This document shows positions 55,488 to 64,000 of a stretch of 64,000 nt of DNA, one piece after another (the stretch's first letter is position 1; each line of letters opens with the position of its first letter). The stretch is taken from positions 3,410,001 through 3,474,000 of the forward strand of contig NZ_OZ246019.1 of NCBI RefSeq assembly GCF_965230805.1. Reading direction: 5' to 3'. A program made the translations under genes and the position numbers. The notes under the pieces are model-generated. The model worked only from the letters and a program-made list of their open reading frames with translations. It ran no database searches and was not told the DNA's origin. This DNA is from Marinifilum sp965230805 (GTDB taxonomy: Bacteria; Bacteroidota; Bacteroidia; Bacteroidales; Marinifilaceae).

Positions 55488-56060
55488 ATGAGAAATAAGG
55501 ATCTCTCTTCTGGTACTTTTAAAGATTTTGAAAGAATATTTCAGGAAAATTTTATTTCTCTGGTAACATTTGCAATGACCATAGTTGATTCGCAAGATGT
55601 GGCAGAAGATATTGTACAGGAGGTGTTTATCAAAATTTGGGAGAGTAAAAAAAACACCACAGTTTATAAAGACTTAAAGGGATATTTATTTGTTTCTGTT
55701 AAGAACTCTTGTCTTAATCATGTTAAAAAAGAAAAAAGAACACAACTAAAAGAGAAAGAACTAACCGCTAAATTAATAGATATTTACGATACCCATGCAG
55801 TTGAAAATTCGGAGAGAAACAAATTAATTTTTCAGGCAATTGAAAAGCTTTCTCCTAAGGGAAAAATCGTATTAAAGTTGATTTGTTTCAATAATTTAAA
55901 GTACAAGGAAGCTGCAGAGGAGTTGGATATTTCTGTAGATACCGTAAAATACCATTATACTACCTCATTAAAAAAATTAAGAGAACTGCTAGCCAAAGAT
56001 CAATTTATCTTCTTCTTGCAATTATTTAGAGTGAGAAAAGATGAACAGAAAGCAAAATGA
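55488..56060 (+). CDS. ECF RNA polymerase sigma-70 factor (operon 4)
   Basis: 190 residues. Region 2 is around 20-85 (VAEDIVQEVFIKIWESKKNT) and region 4 around 120-175 (KLSPKGKIVLKLICFNNLKY; ELDISVDTVKYHYTTSLKKL). It belongs to the FecR-coupled sigma group. fecR follows 123 bp later. This sigma is the most different of the three in the window, in line with the more divergent operon 4. Confidence 0.93.
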   Translation: MRNKDLSSGTFKDFERIFQENFISLVTFAMTIVDSQDVAEDIVQEVFIKIWESKKNTTVYKDLKGYLFVSVKNSCLNHVKKEKRTQLKEKELTAKLIDIYDTHAVENSERNKLIFQAIEKLSPKGKIVLKLICFNNLKYKEAAEELDISVDTVKYHYTTSLKKLRELLAKDQFIFFLQLFRVRKDEQKAK

Positions 56061-56183
56061 ACTATTATTCTGCATTGCTTTATTTTGTGGAGTTTTGAAT
56101 GAGATTTTTCCTAAAAATTAAATTTCTTTTAAAAAATCCTACCCATTTTTTTCTTTTTGATGTATTTATAAAAAATACTGGTC

Positions 56184-57356
56184 ATGAAGGATAATATTCT
56201 CGATTTAATAGCTGATAAATTATCAGGTGAAATTAATGATGAGCACAATAAATTGTTGATGAATTGGATGAATGAATCCGATCAGAATAAAAAAATCTAC
56301 AGTTCATATGCGAAACTATTTGCTGATATCAAAAATCTTAAGAATAAAAATTTAGTAATTGATGAGCAATACAACCTATCGGTAGTTAAAGACAAGATCC
56401 TTAAAAAACAAAAAAGAAGAGTATTAGTAAATCGTGTAATGTATGCAGCGGTAGCTGTATTACTTCCAGCGATTATTTTTATTGCAGTATTCTATAGTAG
56501 TCAAACACCTGTTGTTGATACCTTGGCCAAGGTGGAAGAAATTGCTCCGGGAGTTAAAAAAGCACAATTGATATTAAGTACTGGCGAAAGAATAGAACTT
56601 TCGGATACTCTCTTGAATATTACAAACATTCAGCAAGGTGTTGAGATTTCCAATGAGAATAGTAAGTTGAATTATTCGGCATCTAATGAGTCTGCACAAA
56701 AAATGCAGTACAATACCTTAATTGTAGGACGAGGAGAAGAGTATCAGTTGGCATTGGCTGATGGAACACAAGTTTGGTTGAACTCTGAATCTGTTCTGAA
56801 ATATCCTGTATCTTTTTCTGGTAGTAAAAGAGAGGTTGAGTTGAAAGGTGAGGCCTATTTTGAGGTAGCTCACAATGCTGAAAAACCATTTTTGGTGAAC
56901 ACCAAAGAAATGAATGTGGCCGTTTTGGGTACTTCCTTTAATGTTTCCGCTTATCCAGATGACGAAGCTGTTCATACTACTTTGATTGAAGGAAGTGTGA
57001 AGGTTCATAATAATATGGGAGAAGGTAGTGAAGCAATCCTTTCACCAAACCAACAATTTGTTTACAACAAAACAAAAAATCAAGTACAAGTAAATACTGT
57101 GAATGCAAGATTTTATTCTGAATGGAAGGATGGCGCATTTACTTTTATTGATGAACCATTGCCTTCAATCATGAAGAAAATGGAAAGATGGTACAAAATC
57201 CGGGTGTTCTTCCAGGGTCAAGATGTTCAGAATTTAAGATTCTCTGGTAAATTGAAACGATTTAATACTTGTAATGAAGTTTTGGAAGTGATTAGTAAAA
57301 CTTCTCACATCAGTTTTGAGATACAAGGAGACAGAAATGTTATAATAAGACAATAA
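56184..57356 (+). CDS. FecR family anti-sigma factor (operon 4)
   Basis: 390 residues. The membrane segment is near 87-107 (AAVAVLLPAIIFIAVFY), the FecR domain around 180-275 (YQLALADGTQVWLNSESVLK; GEAYFEVAHNAEKPFLV; VLGTSFNVSAYPDDEAV) and a DUF4974-like C-terminus (IMKKMERWYKIRVFFQGQ). It lies between its sigma gene and susC in the normal order. Confidence 0.94.
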   Translation: MKDNILDLIADKLSGEINDEHNKLLMNWMNESDQNKKIYSSYAKLFADIKNLKNKNLVIDEQYNLSVVKDKILKKQKRRVLVNRVMYAAVAVLLPAIIFIAVFYSSQTPVVDTLAKVEEIAPGVKKAQLILSTGERIELSDTLLNITNIQQGVEISNENSKLNYSASNESAQKMQYNTLIVGRGEEYQLALADGTQVWLNSESVLKYPVSFSGSKREVELKGEAYFEVAHNAEKPFLVNTKEMNVAVLGTSFNVSAYPDDEAVHTTLIEGSVKVHNNMGEGSEAILSPNQQFVYNKTKNQVQVNTVNARFYSEWKDGAFTFIDEPLPSIMKKMERWYKIRVFFQGQDVQNLRFSGKLKRFNTCNEVLEVISKTSHISFEIQGDRNVIIRQ

Positions 57357-57361
57357 AAAAA

Positions 57362-57388
57362 CCGGAATGTATTACCAGTACATTCCGG
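57362..57388 (+). promoter_or_regulatory. Hairpin between fecR and susC (operon 4)
   Basis: A perfect 10-bp stem, CCGGAATGTA with TACATTCCGG, around a TTACCAG loop, starting 5 bp after the fecR stop. Only a short AT-rich tail follows (GTATAATTAG). It occupies the same position as the hairpins at 1258, 28135 and 39376. Confidence 0.65.
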
Positions 57389-57447
57389 GTATAATTAGAG
57401 TAAACATCTGGCGAGATGTATTTGTATAACCCTAATGAATCAAATTT

Positions 57448-60400
57448 ATGAAAAAAAATGATTACTGGAGAATTCCAATACGATTTGGGATTCGAAACAA
57501 ATGGCTATTGGCTATGAAAATTTATTTAATGCTAATGTTGGCTTGTAATTTAAGCTTAAGTGCTAGTGTTTTATCTCAAACACGAGTGGCACTTAGTGTA
57601 AAAAATGCCAGCTTTATTGAGTTGATTCAAGAAATTGAATCAAAAACTGATCTAGGCTTTATCTATAATCAAAATGACATTAAGAATATTGATGAGATTA
57701 GTATAGATACCCATGATATTACTGTTGAAGAGGTTTTGAATGCTGCACTTGAGAATAGCGGACTGGAGTATGAGATTGACAGGGATATTATCATCATTCG
57801 ACCAGCACAAAATGTTCCAACTGTAAAAGAACAACAAGAAAAGAAAGCCATCAGAGGTAAAGTAACCGACAAAAATGGAGTACCTCTTCCTGGAGTTTCT
57901 GTTGTAATTAAAGGATCTACTATTGGTGCGGCTACTGATATCAATGGAAATTACGCTTTAAAATTCGATGGTGACAATGTTGTTTTGGTATTCTCATTTG
58001 TGGGTATGTTGCCACAGGAAATTAAATATACCGGACAAGTATTTCAGAATGTAAGCCTTTTGGCTGATACCGAAACAATGGATGAAGTAGTTGTAACAGG
58101 TTATCAATCTATCTCTGCTGAACGCGCCACAGGTTCTTTCGAGAATGTAAAAGTGGAAAAATTATTGGAGCAAAAAACCACAGCCAATGCATTGGATATA
58201 TTAGAAGGAGAAGTGCCTGGTCTGTTATATGAAAATATGGGAGATGGTAACCCATCACGTATTTCTTTGCGAGGATTAAGCAACTTTAATATGAGTGATG
58301 GTGCCGTTAATTCCCATGCACCTCTAATTGTTGTGGATGGTTTCCCAATTAGTGGTATTTCTGGAGGAGCAGATGCTAACGGTGATGATTTTACTAGTCT
58401 TATTGAAAAAATTAACCCGGCCGATATTGAAAACATTTCGGTACTGAAGGATGCCGCTGCGGCTTCTATTTGGGGAGCACGGGCAGCCAATGGGGTAATT
58501 GTAATTACCACCAAAAAAGGTAAAAAATCGGATAAACCACAAATCAGCTTTAATTCGTCCTTCTCTATTCGTGAAAAACCAAATTATTCCGATGCCTATG
58601 TGGCTTCTGTCAATGATCACCTCGAGTTAGATGAATGGTGGGCCGCTGAAGGAGGCATAAGGGACGAAGACAGGAGAAGTAATTCAAGAGTAAATTCAGA
58701 AGGAATACAAGCCTACTACGATTATGCCAATGGCAATATTTCAGATGCCGACTTTAATACTACTATTAATGGACTTAAACAGAACTATTATATCAAGGAG
58801 TATAGCGATTTGTTTTTAAGAAACTATACACAACAACAATACAACTTGTCTATTAGCCAGGGTAATGATAAGTACCAGTACAGGGTAGGATTAAATTATC
58901 AGGACCAAAAAAACCTTAATAAAGGTGATGGCAATCAAAACTATGGAGCCCTTATTAATTTATCAACGGAACTGATGAAAGGGGTTAAATTCAGTACTAA
59001 AATTGGTTTTAGCAAGCGCGACATTCAGAACAATGGTATAAATAATATCCAATCATACAGTCCTTATGCAAGGATATTAGACGATAATGGCGATTATATT
59101 ACAATGCCACATCTGGTTCATCCAAGAATTAAAGATGAAGTATACCAGGAACTGGAACCTTATTTACCTTTCGATTGGGATTATAACCTGAAGAGAGAGT
59201 TTGATAACCAGGATAATAGCACTGAAGTAAGAAATACAGATTTCCAGGCTCGTTTGGATATTGATATTGTAAAAGGCTTAAAGGCTGAGTTAAGCTATGA
59301 TTATCAGTATGGTAGAAATAAAACAAGGATGTATAGAAATGAGGAAATATGGGAAGTAAGAAATGAAATTATAGGTAATGCATTTTATGTAGAAGACCCA
59401 AATAGTGGGGAGTATGTACCAGACGGCACATTTATTATCCCACCCGGAGGAGGTACCCTTGATAGAAATTCTTATGCATCTTGGACAGATTCCTACAGAG
59501 GGATGTTAAATTATACCGGATACCTTGATGCCAATAGTGAACATTTTGTTACAGCCATAGTGGGTATAGAATACAGGGATGAGAAATATGACGGGCAAAC
59601 AGATGAAACATTATACAACTATAATCCACAGGCATTAAGATATACAGATATTTATAGTGTACCTTATGAGTTTGATCCGCGTCAGACTTGGGATGGTTCT
59701 GGAATTTATAGAATCACTAATAATGCACGTGTGGATAGGGATCATGATCGCTATTTGTCTAATTATGCCAATGTAGGTTATACTTTTAAAGATAAATACA
59801 CGCTAACAGGTAGCTGGCGTTTAGATGATTCTAACCTGTTTGGATCATCCCCAAAATACCGTAATGTACCTTTATGGTCTACTGGGCTTAAATGGCGTTT
59901 GGCAGAGGAAGATTTTATGAATGTATCTTTCCTTAACCGACTCGATTTGCGTGTCAGCTATGGTACGGGAGGTAGAATTAATAGAGATGCTTCACCTTTT
60001 TTAACTGCTTCTTTAATAGCTGATACCAGAACCCAGGTTCCAACTGCAGAAATTAAGGATTATCCAAATGCTGAATTACGTTGGGAAACTACAGCAACCC
60101 TTAATGCCGGCTTCGATTTTGTCATGTTCAACAACAGGCTAAGCGGTTCATTTGAGTATTATAGAAGGTATACCTCCGATGTATTAGGTAGCGTAGCTGT
60201 TAACAGAACCTACGGAGTGGAAGATGTTAGGTTAAATTATGCCGAAATTTCCAATAAAGGGTTCGACTTAAGTTTGAATTATCGCATTCTTCAGAATAGT
60301 AGTGTCAATTGGGATATGGGCGTAATGGTCAACCATAACGTTAATAAAGTGGAAAGATTTGACGGTACCGAAACAGTAGAATCTTATACCTCTGTTTCTC

Positions 60401-61041
60401 CCGTCGAAGGATATGGTTTATCTGAAGTTTTTGCTTATCGCTGGGCAGGTTTATCGCCAGAAGATGGTACCGTGCAGGTGTATAACGAAAATGATGAAAT
60501 AATTGGTTGGGATGACGATGCGTTGCCAACCAAGGATGGCTTGCAATATATGGGGCAAATGACGCCTAAGTTCTTTGGTAACTACAGAAACCGGGTGAGC
60601 TATAAAGGTTTAAACCTGGATGTGTTGTTAACCTATAAGTTTGGGCATAAGTTTAAAAGATCAACTTTCGTTTCAGGTAGCTATAACAGGGTAGCACATG
60701 TAGATGCAGAAAAACGCTGGAGGCAGCCAGGTGACGAAGCCTTTACCGATGTTCCGTCAAACACAATAGGTGGAAAAACCTCCGTCTATCTTAGAGATGG
60801 TAGTCAGATGTACGAGGATGCCTCACATATCCGAATTCAATCCATTGGTTTAAGCTATAATTTAAACAGTAAGTTGTTGGCCAATACTTTTGTAAAGGGA
60901 GTTACTTTAGGTGTTAACGGACGAAACCTGGGCTTGCTATGGAAGGCAACTGATAAGGATATAGATCCTGACTTTGGCAATGGTGTTTTTACCTATAAAA
61001 ACAGGGCTACCTATTCCATGAACTTAAAAGTTAATTTTTAA
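57448..61041 (+). CDS. SusC/RagA-type TonB-dependent receptor (operon 4)
   Basis: 1197 residues, the largest SusC here. A basic leader and signal core (MKIYLMLMLACNLSLSASVL) is followed by an STN domain (about 50-110, EIESKTDLGFIYNQNDIKNI), a carboxypeptidase-regulatory-like domain (about 130-215), a plug (about 225-355, RATGSFENVKVEKLLEQKTT; ISVLKDAAAASIWGARAANG) and a barrel ending MNLKVNF. The plug begins with the GYQS-RATGS box of the more common SusC group, unlike the other three. This indicates a different ligand class. susD starts 8 bp later. Confidence 0.96.
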   Translation: MKKNDYWRIPIRFGIRNKWLLAMKIYLMLMLACNLSLSASVLSQTRVALSVKNASFIELIQEIESKTDLGFIYNQNDIKNIDEISIDTHDITVEEVLNAALENSGLEYEIDRDIIIIRPAQNVPTVKEQQEKKAIRGKVTDKNGVPLPGVSVVIKGSTIGAATDINGNYALKFDGDNVVLVFSFVGMLPQEIKYTGQVFQNVSLLADTETMDEVVVTGYQSISAERATGSFENVKVEKLLEQKTTANALDILEGEVPGLLYENMGDGNPSRISLRGLSNFNMSDGAVNSHAPLIVVDGFPISGISGGADANGDDFTSLIEKINPADIENISVLKDAAAASIWGARAANGVIVITTKKGKKSDKPQISFNSSFSIREKPNYSDAYVASVNDHLELDEWWAAEGGIRDEDRRSNSRVNSEGIQAYYDYANGNISDADFNTTINGLKQNYYIKEYSDLFLRNYTQQQYNLSISQGNDKYQYRVGLNYQDQKNLNKGDGNQNYGALINLSTELMKGVKFSTKIGFSKRDIQNNGINNIQSYSPYARILDDNGDYITMPHLVHPRIKDEVYQELEPYLPFDWDYNLKREFDNQDNSTEVRNTDFQARLDIDIVKGLKAELSYDYQYGRNKTRMYRNEEIWEVRNEIIGNAFYVEDPNSGEYVPDGTFIIPPGGGTLDRNSYASWTDSYRGMLNYTGYLDANSEHFVTAIVGIEYRDEKYDGQTDETLYNYNPQALRYTDIYSVPYEFDPRQTWDGSGIYRITNNARVDRDHDRYLSNYANVGYTFKDKYTLTGSWRLDDSNLFGSSPKYRNVPLWSTGLKWRLAEEDFMNVSFLNRLDLRVSYGTGGRINRDASPFLTASLIADTRTQVPTAEIKDYPNAELRWETTATLNAGFDFVMFNNRLSGSFEYYRRYTSDVLGSVAVNRTYGVEDVRLNYAEISNKGFDLSLNYRILQNSSVNWDMGVMVNHNVNKVERFDGTETVESYTSVSPVEGYGLSEVFAYRWAGLSPEDGTVQVYNENDEIIGWDDDALPTKDGLQYMGQMTPKFFGNYRNRVSYKGLNLDVLLTYKFGHKFKRSTFVSGSYNRVAHVDAEKRWRQPGDEAFTDVPSNTIGGKTSVYLRDGSQMYEDASHIRIQSIGLSYNLNSKLLANTFVKGVTLGVNGRNLGLLWKATDKDIDPDFGNGVFTYKNRATYSMNLKVNF

Positions 61042-61049
61042 TCTGAAAC

Positions 61050-62429
61050 GTGATGAAGAAATTTAAAATTATATATCTGTTTATTATCCTAACCGCTTTT
61101 GCAGCATGCGACAGGGATGAGTTATTGGACATTCAACCCTATGGTGAAATTTTGCCGGAAACAGTTGAAGATTTTCGCTTAATGTTAAATGAACGAATCG
61201 AAAGAGTAAATTCTTATGAAATAGATGTTTATTTATCGGATGAAATAAAAGTACCCGATGGAACTTATAACTCTTATATAAATAACTCAACTTCTCGTTA
61301 TTACAATGCTTTAACATGGGATGAAATGTTTGGTTATGAGGATGAGGAAGATAGAGAGTATAATCAATTGTATAATGCTGTGCTAAACAGCAATATGTTG
61401 ATAAGGGAAATTGAGGGTGCAGTTGGCAGCGAGGCAGAAAAAAAGAAAATGATTGCTGAATTAAAGGTGCACCGTGCCTTTGCTTACTTTTCTTTGGTTA
61501 ATCTGTATTCCACACAATATGTTGAGGCTACAGCAGCAAGTGCCAAAGGGGTGCCTATTAAGTTAGACCCTGATTTTTCAGGTGCTACACCAAGAGAGTC
61601 TGTTCAGGCCGTGTACGATGTAATACTTAAAGATTTAAGCGAAGCCATTGAAAGCAATGCAATGGAAACATCGGTTCCTAAACTAAACTGGCAGGCATCT
61701 CAGGCAGCAGCCTATGCACTATTGGCCAGGGTAAAGTTACAGATGATGAACTACTCCGAAGCATTGGAAGCAGCCAATAATTGTCTGGGTATATACAACA
61801 CTTTGTACGATTCTGGTACCAAGGAAGATGATATCCCTAACTACGACAATGCTGAAATAATATTCCTTAAACATAGGACAGAATTTGATGACTGGTTTGC
61901 AACCCTTTATGCAGCAGATGATTTAATTGCTTTGTATGATGCGACTAATGATTTGCGTTTATCAGATCGTTATGAAAAAGATGCTACAGGTTATTATTTT
62001 GAAAGGGATAAAAATTATCGAAATCCTCAGAGTTATACAGGGTGTACAGTGCCAGAGATGTATCTTATCCGCGCAGAATGTTATTCAAGAATAAATAGTG
62101 GAGCAGACTTTCAAAAAGCAATTGATGATTTAAATACCCTTAGAAGAACACGTTATGTAACGGGTACTTATAACGATTTAACAACGGTTCAGTTACCGGA
62201 TGCAGCTACAACTCTTGCTTTCGTTAAAGAAGAAAGAAGAAGGGAAATGGCCGATCAGGGAATGCGCTTATTCGATATTAAAAGATATATAGCAGAAGGT
62301 GATGTAATAAATATTGAAAGAATAATTGAGGGAGAATTGCATACTCCTGCCAATAACAACCGATTAATTGTACCTATTGCTCATATAGTCATGCAATATG
62401 CTCCTGAGATTGAGCAAAGCGATAGATAA
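61050..62429 (+). CDS. SusD/RagB family outer-membrane lipoprotein (operon 4)
   Basis: 459 residues with a lipobox at Cys20 (IILTAFAACDRDELLDIQP). TPR-like helices include KVHRAFAYFSLVNLYSTQYV, and the family C-terminus is EERRREMADQGMRLFDIKRY. It is shorter than and clearly different from the SusD proteins of operons 1-3. It partners the SusC encoded directly upstream. Confidence 0.95.
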   Translation: MMKKFKIIYLFIILTAFAACDRDELLDIQPYGEILPETVEDFRLMLNERIERVNSYEIDVYLSDEIKVPDGTYNSYINNSTSRYYNALTWDEMFGYEDEEDREYNQLYNAVLNSNMLIREIEGAVGSEAEKKKMIAELKVHRAFAYFSLVNLYSTQYVEATAASAKGVPIKLDPDFSGATPRESVQAVYDVILKDLSEAIESNAMETSVPKLNWQASQAAAYALLARVKLQMMNYSEALEAANNCLGIYNTLYDSGTKEDDIPNYDNAEIIFLKHRTEFDDWFATLYAADDLIALYDATNDLRLSDRYEKDATGYYFERDKNYRNPQSYTGCTVPEMYLIRAECYSRINSGADFQKAIDDLNTLRRTRYVTGTYNDLTTVQLPDAATTLAFVKEERRREMADQGMRLFDIKRYIAEGDVINIERIIEGELHTPANNNRLIVPIAHIVMQYAPEIEQSDR

Positions 62430-62596
62430 AAACCTATAGTTGGCTGTTTGTTATTAGCCTTTAGCAATTTTGAATAAAGTACTAATAACCAATAGCCAAA
62501 TTTTATTTGATAAAAGTACAATGAAAATAAAACAATCAAGATTGAGTAAAGGAGTATTGAATGTTACTTGAATCCTGATACAAAACTTTTAATAAA

Positions 62597-63658
62597 ATGA
62601 AACAAATATATAAATACAAGCTTAAAGCCTTTTTTGCCACGTTTTTGGCAGTGCTGTTGTTTGCAGCCTGTAACGAGGTGGAAGATTTATCCATTACTTT
62701 GGATACCCCTGTGGCAGATTTCGTTGTTCGCGATACCTCAGATATAGGATTAAATGGGGTAATAACATTTACCAATAAATCAGTTAACGGGGCGCAGTAC
62801 TTTTGGGATTTTGGTGATGGAACTATTTCAGAGGAAGTAGAACCTATGCATTCATATACCGAAGTAGGTACTTATACCATAAGTATGATTGCCCAAAACG
62901 GGAAAAATGGCAATTATCTTACTCACGAAAAAACGATGAGTATTGAAGTAACAACAGCACCCTTTGCTTACTTTAATGTGGATACGCTTTTAAAGGCGAA
63001 TAAGGAGGTGCATTTTATTAATAAATCTGCACGAGCGACATCGTATCTTTGGGACTTTGGTGATGGAAACACCAGTACGGATGAAACACCGGATCATATA
63101 TATACAGAAGGGGGAAGATATGAAATCACATTAACTTCAAGCAATGATGATGGAGAAGAAGCGGTTTGGAAAACATACGTTACTGTTCTGGCTCCTTTAT
63201 TAGAAGGGATTTTTGATAATGGACTAACATTAGGTGAATTAGGATGGTCTGTTTTGAATTACGGTACAGCCACACAGGAATGGGAAGCAAATAGTAGATA
63301 TCAAAGTTTATATTTTTCTGCCCATCCAGGTCGTAATCCTGATGGTGTAGATGACTGGGTAATTTCGCCTAAAGTGACCTATGATGGTCTAGCACCCTTA
63401 ACTTTTGATATGATTCAACCTACGTTCGGGAGGTACGATCATGTACCTGTTAAGATTTGGATAGCGAAAAAAGTACCCGAAAGTGCAGATGATTTTACAA
63501 TAATGGTGAAAGAAGTAATAGCTGAAAGTGAAGGATGGGATTCGTATGAATTATCATTGAAAGAACATGTTTCGGAGGGTGAAGAGTTTTATATCGGATT
63601 CCATATATATCAAACTGGATCGCCACGTATCCAAATAGACAATATAATTATCATCTAA
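62597..63658 (+). CDS. Lipoprotein with two PKD domains and a choice-of-anchor-like domain
   Basis: 353 residues with a lipobox (AVLLFAACNEVEDLS). Two PKD domains are clear: about 50-115 (YFWDFGDGTISEEVEPMHSY) and about 125-200 (YLWDFGDGNTSTDETPDHIY). The C-terminal ~150 residues resemble a choice-of-anchor J / cleaved-adhesin beta-sandwich (VDDWVISPKVTYDGLAPLTF; EEFYIGFHIYQTGSPRIQID). It takes the place that DUF4843 and PKD-like lipoproteins hold in the other operons and probably binds ligand or matrix at the surface. The 167-bp gap before it contains TAGCCAA words; a terminator follows. Confidence 0.87.
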   Translation: MKQIYKYKLKAFFATFLAVLLFAACNEVEDLSITLDTPVADFVVRDTSDIGLNGVITFTNKSVNGAQYFWDFGDGTISEEVEPMHSYTEVGTYTISMIAQNGKNGNYLTHEKTMSIEVTTAPFAYFNVDTLLKANKEVHFINKSARATSYLWDFGDGNTSTDETPDHIYTEGGRYEITLTSSNDDGEEAVWKTYVTVLAPLLEGIFDNGLTLGELGWSVLNYGTATQEWEANSRYQSLYFSAHPGRNPDGVDDWVISPKVTYDGLAPLTFDMIQPTFGRYDHVPVKIWIAKKVPESADDFTIMVKEVIAESEGWDSYELSLKEHVSEGEEFYIGFHIYQTGSPRIQIDNIIII

Positions 63659-63693
63659 AACAGATTTGATACCTTATATAAAGAATTGTATTT

Positions 63694-63723
63694 CAAGAGG
63701 AGCACCACAAAGTGTTCCTCTTG
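63694..63723 (+). terminator. Intrinsic terminator of operon 4
   Basis: CAAGAGGAGCAC pairs with GTGTTCCTCTTG (12 bp with one G-T) around a CACAAA loop, followed by TTGTAAG. Same stem base as the terminators at 8691 and 46739. Confidence 0.82.
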
Positions 63724-63926
63724 TTGTAAGATAGTAATTCCCATTAACCTAAATTAACTCAGATTAACTCAACTTTGGCTCAATAATTGATATAAAAACG
63801 TGTTTTTTGAAATGAAATTTGATGAGACGACCCGTAAAACAGAACCAATAGAATAAATAAAATGTTAGTAGATTGTTTTTGCCTAAGCATTATACCAACA
63901 CCTAACACCTAACTGCTAAATAAAAA

Positions 63927-64000
63927 ATGAAAATTACATTAAAAATTGCAAAACTGCAGCTCCTAAACCTGATGTATTCGCCCATATCCTGGGTGGTTCT
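63927..64000 (+). CDS. Gld-type ABC permease, start only (runs off the window)
   Basis: The last 74 bases encode an N-terminus almost the same as those of the permeases at 9034 and 12509 (MKITLKIAKLQLLNLMYSPI). The frame is open to the window edge. As after operon 1, it follows a SusCD operon, a CAAGAGGA terminator and a spacer with AATTAACT and CCTAACACCTAAC words. The rest of a second ABC cassette is expected to the right; that is inference. Confidence 0.8.
   Translation, partial: MKITLKIAKLQLLNLMYSPISWVV

Noticed and set aside
1..64000. tRNA, rRNA or an origin of replication
   Set aside because: No cloverleaf, rRNA-like sequence or DnaA-box cluster was seen on either strand by eye.

Overview
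The window is AT-rich DNA from a member of the Bacteroidota, most likely a marine or anaerobic relative of the Bacteroidales/Marinilabiliales. The evidence is the repeated ECF sigma / FecR anti-sigma / SusC / SusD arrangement, many lipoproteins with Bacteroidota-type signal peptides, a type IX secretion (T9SS) C-terminal sorting domain, Gld-type ABC transporter genes, and starts without clear Shine-Dalgarno sequences. Genus and species cannot be read from the sequence.

Four paralogous outer-membrane uptake operons fill most of the window, all on the + strand. Operon 1 (43-8574) has FecR, SusC, SusD, a DUF4843 lipoprotein and a PKD-like lipoprotein; its sigma gene would lie left of the window. 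It is followed by an ABC transporter cassette with two fused permease/auxiliary proteins around one ATPase (9034-14851), then a thioredoxin, a TlpA-type thiol oxidoreductase and a propeller lipoprotein (15064-19748). Operon 2 (26222-36792) is sigma, FecR, SusC, SusD, DUF4843, PKD-like and a thioredoxin-like protein. Operon 3 (37129-49702) has the same order with two thioredoxin-like proteins, but its susC is broken by a one-base deletion in an A-run. Operon 3 is followed by a small lipoprotein and a large T9SS-exported propeller protein (49884-53674). Operon 4 (55488-63658) is sigma, FecR, SusC, SusD and a double-PKD lipoprotein. After it, another permease of the same fused type starts and runs off the right edge.

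Between operons 1 and 2 (about 19.8-26.2 kb) lies a degraded region. It holds a 23-bp dyad-repeat array, a 5'-truncated HU-Ig gene abutting a 3'-truncated transposase, a TonB-receptor C-terminal fragment, an intact aspartyl-protease-like gene with a broken second copy, and an IS630-type element whose transposase carries a premature stop. A 161-bp element at 14851-15011 has the same ends as this IS630 element. A second miniature element (37749-38017) with different ends sits between sigma and FecR of operon 3.

The likely working model is inferred. Each SusC/SusD pair imports a ligand across the outer membrane, and the STN domain of SusC signals through FecR to the ECF sigma factor, which raises expression of its own operon. 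No carbohydrate-active enzyme is present. The recurring thioredoxin-fold proteins and peptide-type layout point to ligands other than simple glycans, possibly disulfide-containing peptides or a metal/thiol compound. Several non-coding signals recur: a hairpin after every fecR, operon-end terminators with a shared stem base, and an unexplained intercistronic element found in all three DUF4843-type operons.
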